Shown here in pieces: positions 39,028-47,286 of a DNA stretch of 64,000 bases. Location: positions 40,569 through 104,568 of the forward strand of contig NZ_JBISEP010000009.1 in assembly GCF_044383835.1 (NCBI RefSeq), read 5' to 3'. The notes beneath the pieces are model-generated. The model saw nothing but the letters and a program-made list of their open reading frames with translations. It did no database searches and was not told the origin of the DNA. The DNA comes from Paraliobacillus sp044383835. GTDB taxonomy: Bacteria; Bacillota; Bacilli; Bacillales; Amphibacillaceae. Numbering within the stretch: the stretch's first letter is position 1; each line of letters starts with the position of its first letter. A program made the translations under genes and the position numbers.

Positions 39028-39657
39028 ATGTTTTTAGATATTAGTTGGATAAGCTTTGTAATTGTAGGGTTAGGAACCCTATTCTTGATTGGTGAGTTAT
39101 TAGTTAATATGCGTGGTTTTTTTGCGATATTAGGTTTCGGCTTTATTGCTATTTATTTTTTAAATTATCTAGAACCAAACATGTTTATGATTATGCTTAT
39201 TATTTATTTAATTGGAATATTACTCATAATTATAGACGGCAAATTAATTAACGACGGTACATTGGCGACAATTGGTGTGATTTGCATGGTATTATCAGTA
39301 GGATTAAGTTCACCAAATTGGACTGCGGGTCTTTTCGCGGTCAGTGGTGTGTTTGTTGGTGGTGTTAGTTCTTTAGCATTTCTAAAAGTATTTAAGAAAA
39401 GAAAAATGTGGGGTAAATTAGCTCTAATAGATCAACTTACAGAAGAAAAAGGATACAGTACAATGAATCGATCGTATAAAATGTTAGTTGGTGAAAAAGG
39501 GGATACATTAACCGATATGCGCCCGGTAGGTACAATACGAGTTAATGGTGAGGATTATAGTGCTGTTTCAAATGGTCAGTGGATAGAAAAAGGAACGCCA
39601 ATTACAGTGAAACAGGTTGATGGAACGAAAATACTAGTGGAACAACTAAATATTTAA
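39028..39657 (+). CDS. NfeD-like membrane protein
   Basis: A 209-residue protein with about five membrane helices (residues 8-125) and a C-terminal NfeD OB-fold (LTDMRPVGTIRVNGEDYSAVSNG, then KGTPITVKQVDGTKILVEQL). It lacks the protease domain of the protein at 11321, so it is a short-form NfeD. GAGGAGTG precedes the start; GTG 39025 is an adjacent in-frame alternative. Partner proteins are not apparent nearby. Confidence 0.8.
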   Translation: MFLDISWISFVIVGLGTLFLIGELLVNMRGFFAILGFGFIAIYFLNYLEPNMFMIMLIIYLIGILLIIIDGKLINDGTLATIGVICMVLSVGLSSPNWTAGLFAVSGVFVGGVSSLAFLKVFKKRKMWGKLALIDQLTEEKGYSTMNRSYKMLVGEKGDTLTDMRPVGTIRVNGEDYSAVSNGQWIEKGTPITVKQVDGTKILVEQLNI

Positions 39658-39659
39658 TC

Positions 39660-39695
39660 AAACATTGCTTCTATAATAGGAGCAATGTTTTTATT
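39660..39695 (+). terminator. Rho-independent terminator
   Basis: Perfect arms AAACATTGCT (39660-39669) and AGCAATGTTT (39681-39690), then TTATTTT. Confidence 0.88.
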
Positions 39696-39798
39696 TTGGG
39701 AAAAGTCAAATATAAATTTCCTGTTTACCGAAAAAAGTAAGAGTAAATACCTGAATTTTCATTTAAAGAAAATTTATGTCGAATAATAAATGTTGTTG

Positions 39799-39849
39799 TG
39801 TAAAATTAGTGTAAATTTTGCTCGAAAAACTTTACATTTACATTGTAAT
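39799..39849. promoter_or_regulatory. Possible PhoP-like repeat upstream of the Na/Pi cotransporter
   Basis: TGTAAA occurs at 39799-39804 and 39810-39815, an 11-bp period; on the opposite strand this reads TTTACA-5-TTTACA, close to Bacillus PhoP boxes. Two further TTTACA (39831-39836, 39837-39842) follow on the plus strand. The element lies about 65-110 bases before the cotransporter start. AT-rich sequence makes chance matches possible. Confidence 0.35.
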
Positions 39850-39911
39850 TCATTAATAATGAAAGAGATGTTTTTATAAATAGATATTTGATAATGAAGG
39901 GATGAGAATCC

Positions 39912-41555
39912 ATGCAGTTTGATGTGCAAACACTAGTGTTTGAATTTATTGGTGGTTTAGGGATTTTTCTATTAGGCTTAAAATCTATGGGGGAAGGTCT
40001 TCAAAAATCAGCTGGGGACAAGCTTAGAGAAATTCTAGATCGCTTTACAAGTAATCCTTTTATGGGTGTATTAGCTGGTATAATAGTTACTATTTTGATT
40101 CAGAGCAGTTCAGGAACAACAGTACTAACAGTAGGCCTTGTTAATGCTGGATTCATGACATTACGCCAATCAATAGGTGTCATTATGGGTGCAAACATTG
40201 GAACTACTGTTACTGCGTTTATTATTGGTATTGACATTGGTCAATACGCATTACCAATTTTAGCGACAGGAGCTTTTCTAATATTCTTCTTTAAAAACAA
40301 TCGTATTATTTTCTTAGGGCAAACGATTTTCGGTTTTGGTGCATTGTTTTTTGGGTTAGAATTAATGAGTTCTGGTATGTCACCATTACGTGAAGTACAA
40401 GCTTTCCAGGACTTGACGATAAGCATGAGTGACAACTCTATATTAGGTGTTATTATTGGAACAATCTTTACGTTTATTGTTCAAAGTTCTAGTGCAACAA
40501 TTGGTATTTTACAGGAATTATTTAGTAACGATGCAATTGAGCTCCAAGCTGCCTTACCAGTGTTATTTGGTGATAACGTTGGTACAACTATCACTGCCGT
40601 ATTAGCTTCGATTGGAGCAAGTATTGCCGCTAAAAGAGCTGCTTATACACATGTTATATTTAACTTGATTGGTACAACTATCTTTGTTATCTTAATAGGT
40701 CCGTTTACGGAAGTTGTTATGTTTTTACAAGCACAATTTAATTTGAATGATCCAATGACGATCGCATTTGCTCACGGAACGTTTAATGTAACGAATACAT
40801 TAATGCAATTTCCATTCATTGGTGGTCTTGCTATGTTAGTGACAAAACTAATTCCAGGTCAAGATGTATTAGTTGAATATAAACCAAAGCATCTAGATCC
40901 TATCTTTATTCAACAGTCGCCTTCTGTTGCATTAGACCAAGCAAAAGAAGAAATACTTCATATGGGAGAATATGCACATAAAGGTTTAGTAGAAACAAGT
41001 CAGTATTTAAATACACATAACCAAAAGCATGCAGAATTGGCGATGCAAATAGAGGGTGCTTTAAATAATTTAGATAGAGAAATAACCAATTATCTTGTTC
41101 AATTATCAGGGATATCGTTCTCAGATCAAGAAAGTGCAAAACACACAGCATTATTAGATTCTGTTAGAGATGTAGAACGTATTGGTGATCATTTTGAAAA
41201 TATTATTGAATTAATTCAATATAAAATATCAAATAAGATTCACTTAACAGCGCAAGCAAAACTTGATTTAAATGAGATGTTTGATCTCACTGCAATTACT
41301 GTAAAGCAAGCTATTCAATCATTAGGAGATATGAACCGAGAAACAGCATTAGAAGTGGCTCATAAAGAAAACCAGATTGACCAAATGGAGCGTACATTCC
41401 GCAAAAAGCATATTATACGGCTAAATGAAGGTGAATGTACTGGATCAGCTGGTATTGTATTTGTCGATATTTTAAGTAATTTAGAGAGAATCGGTGATCA
41501 CGCAGTGAATATAGCAGAAGAAGTATTGCAAGGTAAGACTCCAGAACAACAATAA
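39912..41555 (+). CDS. Na+/phosphate cotransporter with PhoU-like tail
   Basis: A 547-residue member of the NptA/YjbB family. The membrane half (about 1-310) has two repeats with QSSS motifs (TILIQSSSGTTVLT, TFIVQSSSATIGI), each followed by a GA/DN-x-GT motif (GANIGTTVTA, GDNVGTTITA). The C-terminal 220 residues form a helical PhoU-like domain (VRDVERIGDHFENI, NLERIGDHAVNIAEEV). It probably imports or exports phosphate with Na+, with the tail regulating it. The start is ATG after GAAGGGATG. Confidence 0.88.
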   Translation: MQFDVQTLVFEFIGGLGIFLLGLKSMGEGLQKSAGDKLREILDRFTSNPFMGVLAGIIVTILIQSSSGTTVLTVGLVNAGFMTLRQSIGVIMGANIGTTVTAFIIGIDIGQYALPILATGAFLIFFFKNNRIIFLGQTIFGFGALFFGLELMSSGMSPLREVQAFQDLTISMSDNSILGVIIGTIFTFIVQSSSATIGILQELFSNDAIELQAALPVLFGDNVGTTITAVLASIGASIAAKRAAYTHVIFNLIGTTIFVILIGPFTEVVMFLQAQFNLNDPMTIAFAHGTFNVTNTLMQFPFIGGLAMLVTKLIPGQDVLVEYKPKHLDPIFIQQSPSVALDQAKEEILHMGEYAHKGLVETSQYLNTHNQKHAELAMQIEGALNNLDREITNYLVQLSGISFSDQESAKHTALLDSVRDVERIGDHFENIIELIQYKISNKIHLTAQAKLDLNEMFDLTAITVKQAIQSLGDMNRETALEVAHKENQIDQMERTFRKKHIIRLNEGECTGSAGIVFVDILSNLERIGDHAVNIAEEVLQGKTPEQQ

Positions 41556-41565
41556 GAAAAATAAA

Positions 41566-41597
41566 TTAGGGCTATCTTTAGACTAAGGTAGCCCTAA
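41566..41597 (+). terminator. Hairpin after the cotransporter gene
   Basis: The arms TTAGGGCTA (41566-41574) and TAGCCCTAA (41589-41597) are complementary, with further pairing inside. The 3' tail is ATTG rather than a T run on the plus strand, so termination efficiency is uncertain. Confidence 0.55.
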
Positions 41598-41674
41598 ATT
41601 GAAAAAAAGCTTGAATGTTTTAGTAGGACATGCTATATTATTTTTGTTGCTGAATTTTTTCGTAAAAAAACTTG

Positions 41675-41703
41675 TTGACGTTTTGTTAATTACATGATAT
41701 ATT
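41675..41703 (+). promoter_or_regulatory. Promoter of the tRNA cluster
   Basis: TTGACG (41675-41680) and TATATT (41698-41703) with 17 bp spacing, about 40 bases before the first tRNA. Confidence 0.8.
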
Positions 41704-41744
41704 ATATATCGTCGCTTAAGAGATTAAGATGTAATACATATTAT

Positions 41745-41819
41745 TCCACAGTAGCTCAGTGGTAGAGCAATCGGCTGTTAACCGATCGGTCGTAGGTTCG
41801 AATCCTACCTGTGGAGCCA
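41745..41819 (+). tRNA. tRNA-Asn (GTT)
   Basis: 75 bases with encoded CCA. The cloverleaf arms fit (TCCACAG acceptor, GGTTCGAATCC T arm) and the anticodon loop is CTGTTAA. Confidence 0.97.
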
Positions 41820-41823
41820 TTAT

Positions 41824-41900
41824 GGCGGTGTAGCTCAGCTGGCGAGAGCGTACGGTTCATACCCGTGAGGTCGGGGGTTCGATCCCCTCCGCCGCTACCA
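41824..41900 (+). tRNA. tRNA-Met (CAT), elongator type
   Basis: 77 bases with encoded CCA; anticodon loop TTCATAC. The GGCGGTG acceptor pairs fully with the 3' strand, unlike the initiator, and the sequence resembles the Bacillus elongator tRNA-Met. Confidence 0.93.
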
Positions 41901-41931
41901 TATATAAAATTTAATAAAGGCAATGTTTTAT

Positions 41932-42008
41932 GGCGGTCGTGGCGAAGTGGTTAACGCACCGGATTGTGGTTCCGGCATACGTGGGTTCGATCCCCACCGG
42001 TCGCCCCA
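41932..42008 (+). tRNA. tRNA-His (GTG)
   Basis: 77 bases including an encoded extra 5' G (position -1) that faces discriminator C, the identity mark of tRNA-His. The anticodon loop is TTGTGGT. CCA is encoded. Confidence 0.96.
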
Positions 42009-42018
42009 TATATAACTT

Positions 42019-42092
42019 GGACCCTTAGCTCAGTTGGTTAGAGCTATCGGCTCATAACCGATCGGTCGCAGGTTCGAATCCTGCAGGGTCCA
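42019..42092 (+). tRNA. tRNA-Ile2 (CAT, lysidine type)
   Basis: The anticodon is CAT, but the body (GGACCCTTAGCTCAGTTGG start, AGGGTCC acceptor end) matches the minor tRNA-Ile, whose C34 is changed to lysidine by TilS, rather than either tRNA-Met. CCA is not encoded: the discriminator A is followed by TCA. Confidence 0.85.
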
Positions 42093-42109
42093 TCATTTTT
42101 TTATAATAC

Positions 42110-42202
42110 GGAGGAGTACCCAAGTCCGGCTGAAGGGATCGGTCTTGAAAACCGACAGGGGCTTCACGGCTCGCGGGGGTTCGAATCCCTCCTCCTCCGC
42201 CA
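42110..42202 (+). tRNA. tRNA-Ser (TGA)
   Basis: 93 bases with a long variable arm, as expected for tRNA-Ser. The anticodon loop is CTTGAAA. CCA is encoded. Confidence 0.96.
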
Positions 42203-42226
42203 TTTATACATAAAACCGTTATTTTC

Positions 42227-42299
<73 letters not shown>

Positions 42300-42304
42300 T
42301 CGAA

Positions 42305-42335
42305 AAACAAGCAAATTAATTTGCTTGTTTTTTTT
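42305..42335 (+). terminator. Terminator of the tRNA cluster
   Basis: Perfect arms AAACAAGCAAA (42305-42315) and TTTGCTTGTTT (42320-42330), loop TTAA, then TTTTT. Confidence 0.92.
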
Positions 42336-42682
42336 GTTATAAATATTGTATACCTTGGTTAAGAGGATATCGCACTTGTATAACATGTGATAAAGTGGTA
42401 AAGCATGAGTATTGTTGATTAAAATATTATATTAGTCATGCATAATACAGGTTAATATGAGAACTATATGTTAAGTAAGAAAAAATACTATGGATAATAA
42501 ATGTTTTAAAATTAAGTTTAATTATATGAAAAAAAGGAATATATCAACAGATGGTAATTGGACTAAATGTGATTTAAGCATATAAATTGCAACTAAGTTC
42601 TACCTTTGTTACCATTAGACTAAAGGAAAAACGAAAATTATGTGAACGTTTTTCTTACATAATTATTAAGGAGGAATATATT
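42336..42682 (+). other. AT-rich intergenic region upstream of sodA
   Basis: No gene or RNA is seen. It must contain the sodA promoter, but no single TTGACA/TATAAT pair stands out. AAGGAGG at about 42668-42674 is the sodA ribosome binding site. Confidence 0.5.
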
Positions 42683-43294
42683 ATGGCAAAATTTGAATTA
42701 CCTGAATTACCTTATGCATATGATGCATTGGAACCACATATTGACAAAGAAACGATGAACATTCACCATACGAAACATCATAATACGTATGTTACAAAAT
42801 TAAATGCGGCATTAGAAGGGCATGCAGATTTACAGGATAAATCGTTAAACACTTTAATTGCTGATTTAAATAGTTTACCTGAATCCATTCAAACAGCAGT
42901 ACGTAATAATGGTGGTGGACATGCGAATCACTCTCTTTTCTGGACGTTATTATCACCAAATGGTGGTGGAGAGCCTTCGGGTGAAGTAGCAACAAAGATC
43001 AGTGAAACATTTGGTGATTTTGATGCATTTAAAGAAAAATTCACTGCAGCTGCAACTGGTCGCTTCGGATCAGGTTGGGCATGGTTAATAGTAAACGATG
43101 GTGAGCTTGAAATTACGAGCACTCCAAATCAAGATAGCCCAGTAATGGAAGGGAAAACCCCAATTTTAGGCCTTGATGTTTGGGAACATGCTTATTATCT
43201 TAAATATCAAAATAGACGTCCTGATTACATTTCAGCTTTTTGGAATGTTGTGAATTGGGATGAAGTAGAAAAATTATATCAAGCAGCAAAATAA
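42683..43294 (+). CDS. sodA: Superoxide dismutase, Mn type
   Basis: A 203-residue SodA that converts superoxide to hydrogen peroxide and oxygen. The metal ligands are in NIHHTKHHNTYV, NGGGHANHSLFW and the closing DVWEHAYYLKYQNRRPDYI. The GGGGEP-like stretch and the Gln/Gly pattern favour manganese. The ATG at 42683 follows AAGGAGG; an open frame upstream lacks homology. It is the last conserved chromosomal gene before the island. Confidence 0.95.
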   Translation: MAKFELPELPYAYDALEPHIDKETMNIHHTKHHNTYVTKLNAALEGHADLQDKSLNTLIADLNSLPESIQTAVRNNGGGHANHSLFWTLLSPNGGGEPSGEVATKISETFGDFDAFKEKFTAAATGRFGSGWAWLIVNDGELEITSTPNQDSPVMEGKTPILGLDVWEHAYYLKYQNRRPDYISAFWNVVNWDEVEKLYQAAK

Positions 43295-43339
43295 TACTAT
43301 ATAGTAGTGGAAATAAAGCTTAATAACCGATAATTAGAA

Positions 43340-43385
43340 AAGAACTATCATTCCAATATGTTTTGGATGATAGTTCTTTTTTTTG
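43340..43385 (+). terminator. Terminator after sodA
   Basis: The arms AAGAACTATCAT (43340-43351) and ATGATAGTTCTT (43367-43378) pair, with CCAA/TTGG continuing the stem inside, then a long T run. Confidence 0.92.
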
Positions 43386-43824
43386 ATCGAGCAAATAGCT
43401 TAGTCATTAAGATATGTGATACTTCTACGGCAACAGCACGAGCAGGAAATCAACCGGCTGAAAAATGGATGTTAGTCTAAAACCACCATGATCAGTTGCA
43501 ACGTCTAACTGACTTAGATTATGTGAGCTAGAAGCAGTGTATCTGGAAAGGACGCGTATTTTACTAGTGCCTATCCTCCTATAGTAATATTGATCATACA
43601 TTTTTTCTGTTTAAAATAATGTATGATCTTGGACGCTTTTTTGTAGATAGTAAATTACAACAATTAGAAGTGTGAAGAATATTTAATGTGGTTATCCTTA
43701 AAGTGAGTTACAGTAGATGAAAAACTAGGTTATTTTATCACATGAGTCAATTTCATAATTTCTGTTTTTAAAAATCCAAAGAGATACAGAATTTTAAAGT
43801 TGGATTTTAAAAAACAGAAATCAT
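43386..43824. other. Gene-free region with two inverted repeats at the island border
   Basis: No intact gene is seen. Perfect arms GATCATACATT (43592-43602) and AATGTATGATC (43618-43628) form one hairpin. A second structure has 22-base arms (43758-43779 and 43800-43821) that differ at one position; it lies directly after the 3' end of the IS1182-type remnant and is probably its terminal hairpin. Confidence 0.55.
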
Positions 43825-44442
43825 GCGGCTTTTTTCTGGTTTAATTGTGCATTAATACGTTCTGTAGCTAGTTTGGAACGTTGTAAACAAGTGTTACCAT
43901 ATCAAAATGGACTTTCGCACGTTCTCCAGTGCGGTATCGAACATTGTTAAGCTGAAAAAATCCCTTGAGATAGGGTTGACACGTTCTACAGCGGTACGAT
44001 GGTTGAAAATATTTTTCCAAGCCACCGAACCACGAGCTGGCGCAGTGTGTTTTCGAAGGTCTTGAGTTATTTTTACTTTAAAAACCTTTTGACAGATACC
44101 TTCGTTGGCTAAAGGACAGTCACTACATTCTTTTGTTCTGGTGTATTTTGACGCTTCATATTTTGAATCGAAGCTATCATAACAATACGAGTGCTCACGA
44201 AAACAGGTTGGTGCAAAATATTTGTCATACCCTAGAAGTTCTCCTTCATTTCGCTTGTTGTATGCAATCACAGACTGGTGTCCCATCCGATGCACTTGTT
44301 CATAAATGGGTTCAAAATCATAACCGGCATCCATCGTGTGATAACGCAAGGATAAGAAACCTAAGTGTTCTTGAACAGTTTTCAGTAATGGGATGGCAGC
44401 CTTCCCATTATTTAGATTACCTGAAGAAAAAAGAGACCCCAA
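43825..44442 (-). pseudogene. IS1182-family transposase remnant
   Basis: A C-terminal fragment of an IS1182-type DDE transposase. Recognisable blocks are SGNLNNGKAAIPLLK, CSDCPLANEGICQKVFK, LRKHTAPARGS and RTAVERVN, in that order. The N-terminal catalytic part is missing. The end is frameshifted: after RKSILIW the family sequence (KLATERINAQLNQKKAA) continues in another frame, with stop codons. It is inactive. Its 5' end is joined abruptly near 44430 to unrelated sequence holding a terminator-like hairpin. Confidence 0.85.
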
Positions 44443-44454
44443 ACATACTAAGAT

Positions 44455-44500
44455 TAGTAGTACAAAACCAAGGCCATGGTTTTGTGCTACTATTTTTTTA
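44455..44500 (+). terminator. Terminator-like hairpin between IS remnants
   Basis: 16-base arms (44455-44470 and 44477-44492) pair with one G-U and are followed by TTTTTTTA. Probably left over from an insertion-sequence end. Confidence 0.6.
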
Positions 44501-44740
44501 TAGTAGAAGTGAAGAAAGGCCGATCTAACTTTGGGATCAATACTGAATCCGCACCCTAAACAGGCTCACTTCACGCCCTTATTTGAATCAATTTACCATA
44601 GAGACCGTGTATAAGAAAATGGAATCGAAAAGGTTATGTGAAGGCTTCTATGAGTAATTAACTGGAGGAGACGAGATGAAACATGTAATTGCGTTTGATG
44701 TAAGTAAAGGTAAAAGTACGGTGGTTATTTATAACTTTGA

Positions 44741-44760
44741 TTGTAAAATTAAGCGAGACA
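44741..44760 (+). repeat. IS30 left inverted repeat
   Basis: TTGTAAAATTAAGCGAGACA; its mate is the reverse complement at 45780-45799 with one mismatch. Confidence 0.8.
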
Positions 44761-44835
44761 CTAAGAAAACTAAAAAAGACATGTCATGATATACTCAATC
44801 TAAAACCGACTAAAGTTAAGGAGAGTGTACCTGAC

Positions 44836-45796
44836 ATGTCCTACACCCATCTTACCAAAATAGAACTCATATTCATAGAAGAATATTTTTCAATCGGTCT
44901 TAAGGGGCGGCAAATTGCCGAAAAGCTCAAACGAGGTCATGAGGCGATTTATCGAGTCATCAGACAACTAAAAGAAGGAAAAACAGCGATTGATATCTAT
45001 CTTGAATACAAGAAAAACAAGCAAAAATGTGGTCGTAAACCGATTCAACTTTTCAAAAATGAAGTGGATTACATCAACGCAAAAGTAGAGGATGGTTGGA
45101 CTCCAGACGTCATCGTTGGTAGAAAAGAAAGACCCATCTCTTGTAGTATGCGTACACTTTATCGGCAGTTTGAAAAGGGTGTTTTCAAACAAGAGAAATT
45201 ACCGATGAAAGGGAAAAGAAAACCAAATGGTCACCAAGAAAAAAAGAGGCAAACAAGCATTTAGACGTAGAATCGATGAGCGGAATCGAGAACATCTAAA
45301 CTACAAATATGAATTTGGCCATCTAGAAGGTGACGCCATTGTTGGTAACAAACACAAGAGCGCGATAATCCCTTTGGTTGAGTCGTTAAGTAAATGCATC
45401 ATTGCGATCAAACCTAAAGGCAGAAAAGCCCAAGATATTGAAGAAGCACTAAACGGCTGGCTGCAAGGCGTTCCTAGACACCTATTCAAATCCATTATCT
45501 TTGACTGTGGCAAAGAATTTTCGAATTGGAAAAACGTCAGTAATAATCATGATATTGACATCTATTTTGCCGATCCAGGAACGCCATCACAAAGAGGATT
45601 GAATGAAAATTCGAATGGTCTACTACGTAAAAAAGGTCTACCAAAAGAGATGGATTTCAATTCTGTTACACAAGAATATATATCAAATGTTGCTTCTAGA
45701 AGAAACAACATTCCAAGAAAATCATTAAATTATCAAACACCAATTGAGTGTTTTATGAAGCATGTCGGCAAGGATACTTTGTCTCGCTTAATTTGA
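44836..45796 (+). pseudogene. IS30-family transposase, split by a frameshift
   Basis: The first part (44836-45264) has the N-terminal helix-turn-helix (TKIELIFIEEYFSIGLKGRQIAEKL). The second part (from about 45227) has the full DDE core: D in HLEGDAIVG, D in IIFDCGKEF and E in RGLNENSNGLL. The two frames are joined at a run of seven A (45239-45245); removing one A restores a single frame of about 320 codons. It is either inactivated by slippage or read through transcriptional slippage. AAGGAGAG precedes the ATG at 44836. Confidence 0.8.
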
Positions 45797-45799
45797 CAA
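45780..45799 (-). repeat. IS30 right inverted repeat
   Basis: On the minus strand it reads TTGTCAAATTAAGCGAGACA, matching the left repeat at 19 of 20 positions. Confidence 0.8.
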
Positions 45800-46371
45800 A
45801 TAAAATAATCAAAAACGCTGTATATATGAAGGGAAAATAAAGCAATACCAAGTAGACTTTGAATCACTACGTGAGCGAATGGTATTGTTAGAACAACAAT
45901 CGGGTCAAAGGCCGGAAATTGTTTTTGAAGCAACTGGAAGTTTATTCAATGGCTCTGGAAAAACACCTTCAAGATCTTGGATACATATATTGTCGCTTAA
46001 ATCCACTTGAGGCAAAACTTCAGACAGCAGCTATGCGAAGAAATAAGACCGATAAAAGCGATGCGCATGAGTTGGCTAAAACACACTTTAAAATGAATCG
46101 TAAGCCAACATTTAAACAAGACACCTATTATAATCAAATGCGCGCCCTATCACGATATTACGATGAAGTTGATGAAGAATTAACGCAATTAAGGGGGGGA
46201 AATGCATGCGATTTTACATTTATCTTTTCCAGAACTAGAACGAGTGATTACACCGAGCTCAGCATTCTTTTTAAACATCGTTCAATTATATCCGCATCCA
46301 TCATTTTTATTGGTACATTCTAAAAAAGTAATTAGAAATAGGCTGAAAAAGAATACCAGAAAAATCTTTCT

Positions 46372-46409
46372 CTTAAACTACCACCTGCTTTAGCAGACGG
46401 TAGTTTAAG
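46372..46409. repeat. Perfect-armed hairpin at the inner island border
   Basis: The arms CTTAAACTACC (46372-46382) and GGTAGTTTAAG (46399-46409) are perfectly complementary and enclose a smaller CTGC-TTTA-GCAG hairpin. There is no T run. It could be the imprint of an IS200/IS605-type end, which use such hairpins, but no such transposase is present. Confidence 0.5.
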
Positions 46410-46542
46410 AAGGGAGGAGTATATAATAAGGTTTGAATTCTATAGTTCAAATGCAATTAAACTCATAATTGTTAAATGTCTAAAATCGCTAAAAATAGGA
46501 TTATTTCTAAATATGTATATTTTTAAAAAAAAAGGAAACCCA

Positions 46543-46572
46543 TTGACGTTTTTAGGGAAAAAGTGTTAGTAT
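46543..46572 (+). promoter_or_regulatory. Promoter of the biosynthetic operon
   Basis: TTGACG (46543-46548) and TAGTAT (46567-46572) with 18 bp spacing, immediately before the operator at 46582. Confidence 0.65.
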
Positions 46573-46581
46573 TAAATTAAT

Positions 46582-46600
46582 AAAACCGACCGTCGGTTTT
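46582..46600. promoter_or_regulatory. Palindromic operator for the TetR regulator
   Basis: AAAACCGAC-C-GTCGGTTTT is a perfect inverted repeat with 9-bp arms and a single central base. It covers the predicted transcription start, 20 bases before the regulator gene. The position and form are typical of TetR autoregulation. Confidence 0.8.
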
Positions 46601-46620
46601 GAATGAGGGGAAAATAATTT

Positions 46621-47259
46621 ATGAGGCAACAAGAAAAGACAAAAATAGTAAAAGAAAATATTTTAAATGAATCATTAATCTTATTTGCAGAACAAGGTTA
46701 TGAAGGTACTTCCTTGCAAGATATTATGAATAAAACGGGTATGTCTAAAGGAGCGATTTATCACCATTTTACTGGAAAAGAAGATATTTTACGAAAAATT
46801 ACAGAAAATGCACAAGGTAAAGTGAGGGACTTTTTTGAAGATGTAAAATCCGATAATAAAATTAATACAAGAGAAAAAATTCTAAGGATTGTTAGTTTTT
46901 TAGGCAATAATTCAGAACATAGCAATTTAATTGAGAATCGGTGGATCGAAAAAGTACCTTTTGCTTTATTAACTACCTTACGTGGTGCCATGAAAGACTT
47001 ATCACCAATTCTTGCTAATATATTAAAACAAGGAATTGAAAAAAAAGATATAAAGTGTGACAATCCCGATTTTGCCGCAGAAACTATATTAATATTGGTG
47101 GATGTTTGGTTAGATCCTACAATATTTGGGTGGAACCCAAAAGAAGTAGAGTCGCGTTTTGATTATTTATTTAATATTATAAATCAAATAGTACCAGGTT
47201 TGATTAAAAAAGAGGATATAGAGCAGATAAGGATATTGCTTCTCCAACTTTATAAATAA
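46621..47259 (+). CDS. TetR-family regulator of the biosynthetic operon
   Basis: A 212-residue one-component regulator. Residues 8-52 are the TetR DNA-binding domain (ESLILFAEQGYEGTSLQDIMNKTGMSKGAIYHHFTGKEDIL split across its helices). The rest is a variable ligand-binding domain. GAGGGG precedes the ATG. The 19-bp palindrome just upstream is its likely operator, so it probably represses the operon, including itself, until a ligand binds. The ligand may be the pathway product, which would couple production and export. Confidence 0.9.
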   Translation: MRQQEKTKIVKENILNESLILFAEQGYEGTSLQDIMNKTGMSKGAIYHHFTGKEDILRKITENAQGKVRDFFEDVKSDNKINTREKILRIVSFLGNNSEHSNLIENRWIEKVPFALLTTLRGAMKDLSPILANILKQGIEKKDIKCDNPDFAAETILILVDVWLDPTIFGWNPKEVESRFDYLFNIINQIVPGLIKKEDIEQIRILLLQLYK

Positions 47260-47286
47260 ATTATTCTAAATATATAGGGAGGTTCT

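Larger units (their letters stand above)
44741..45799 (+). mobile_element. IS30-family insertion sequence inside the IS110-type gene
   Basis: About 1059 bases bounded by 20-base inverted repeats (44741-44760 and 45780-45799; 19 of 20 match) and carrying an IS30-type DDE transposase. The transposase stop codon lies within the right repeat, as is common in the family. The host IS110 frame can be rebuilt across the insertion (Y-N-F-D then N-Q-K-R-C). The exact ends and target duplication could not be fixed by eye. Confidence 0.8.
44676..46393 (+). pseudogene. IS110-family transposase gene, interrupted and frameshifted
   Basis: The N-terminal reading MKHVIAFDVSKGKSTVVIYNF, typical of IS110 DEDD transposases, starts at 44676 after GGAGGAG. 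It is broken at about 44741 by an IS30-type element. It resumes after 45800 with KRCIYEGKIK and REIVFEATG-like sequence (QRPEIVFEATG), shifts frame near 45934 (LEKHLQDLGYIYCRLNPLEAK), and shifts again near 46195 before MHAILHLSFPELERVITPSS. The C-terminal Tnp_20 region is absent. It cannot make a working transposase. Confidence 0.85.

Noticed and set aside
45227..45264. Programmed -1 frameshift in the IS30 transposase
   Set aside because: A -1 slip on the A run leads to the wrong frame; +1 or -2 is needed, so mutation or slippage is more likely.
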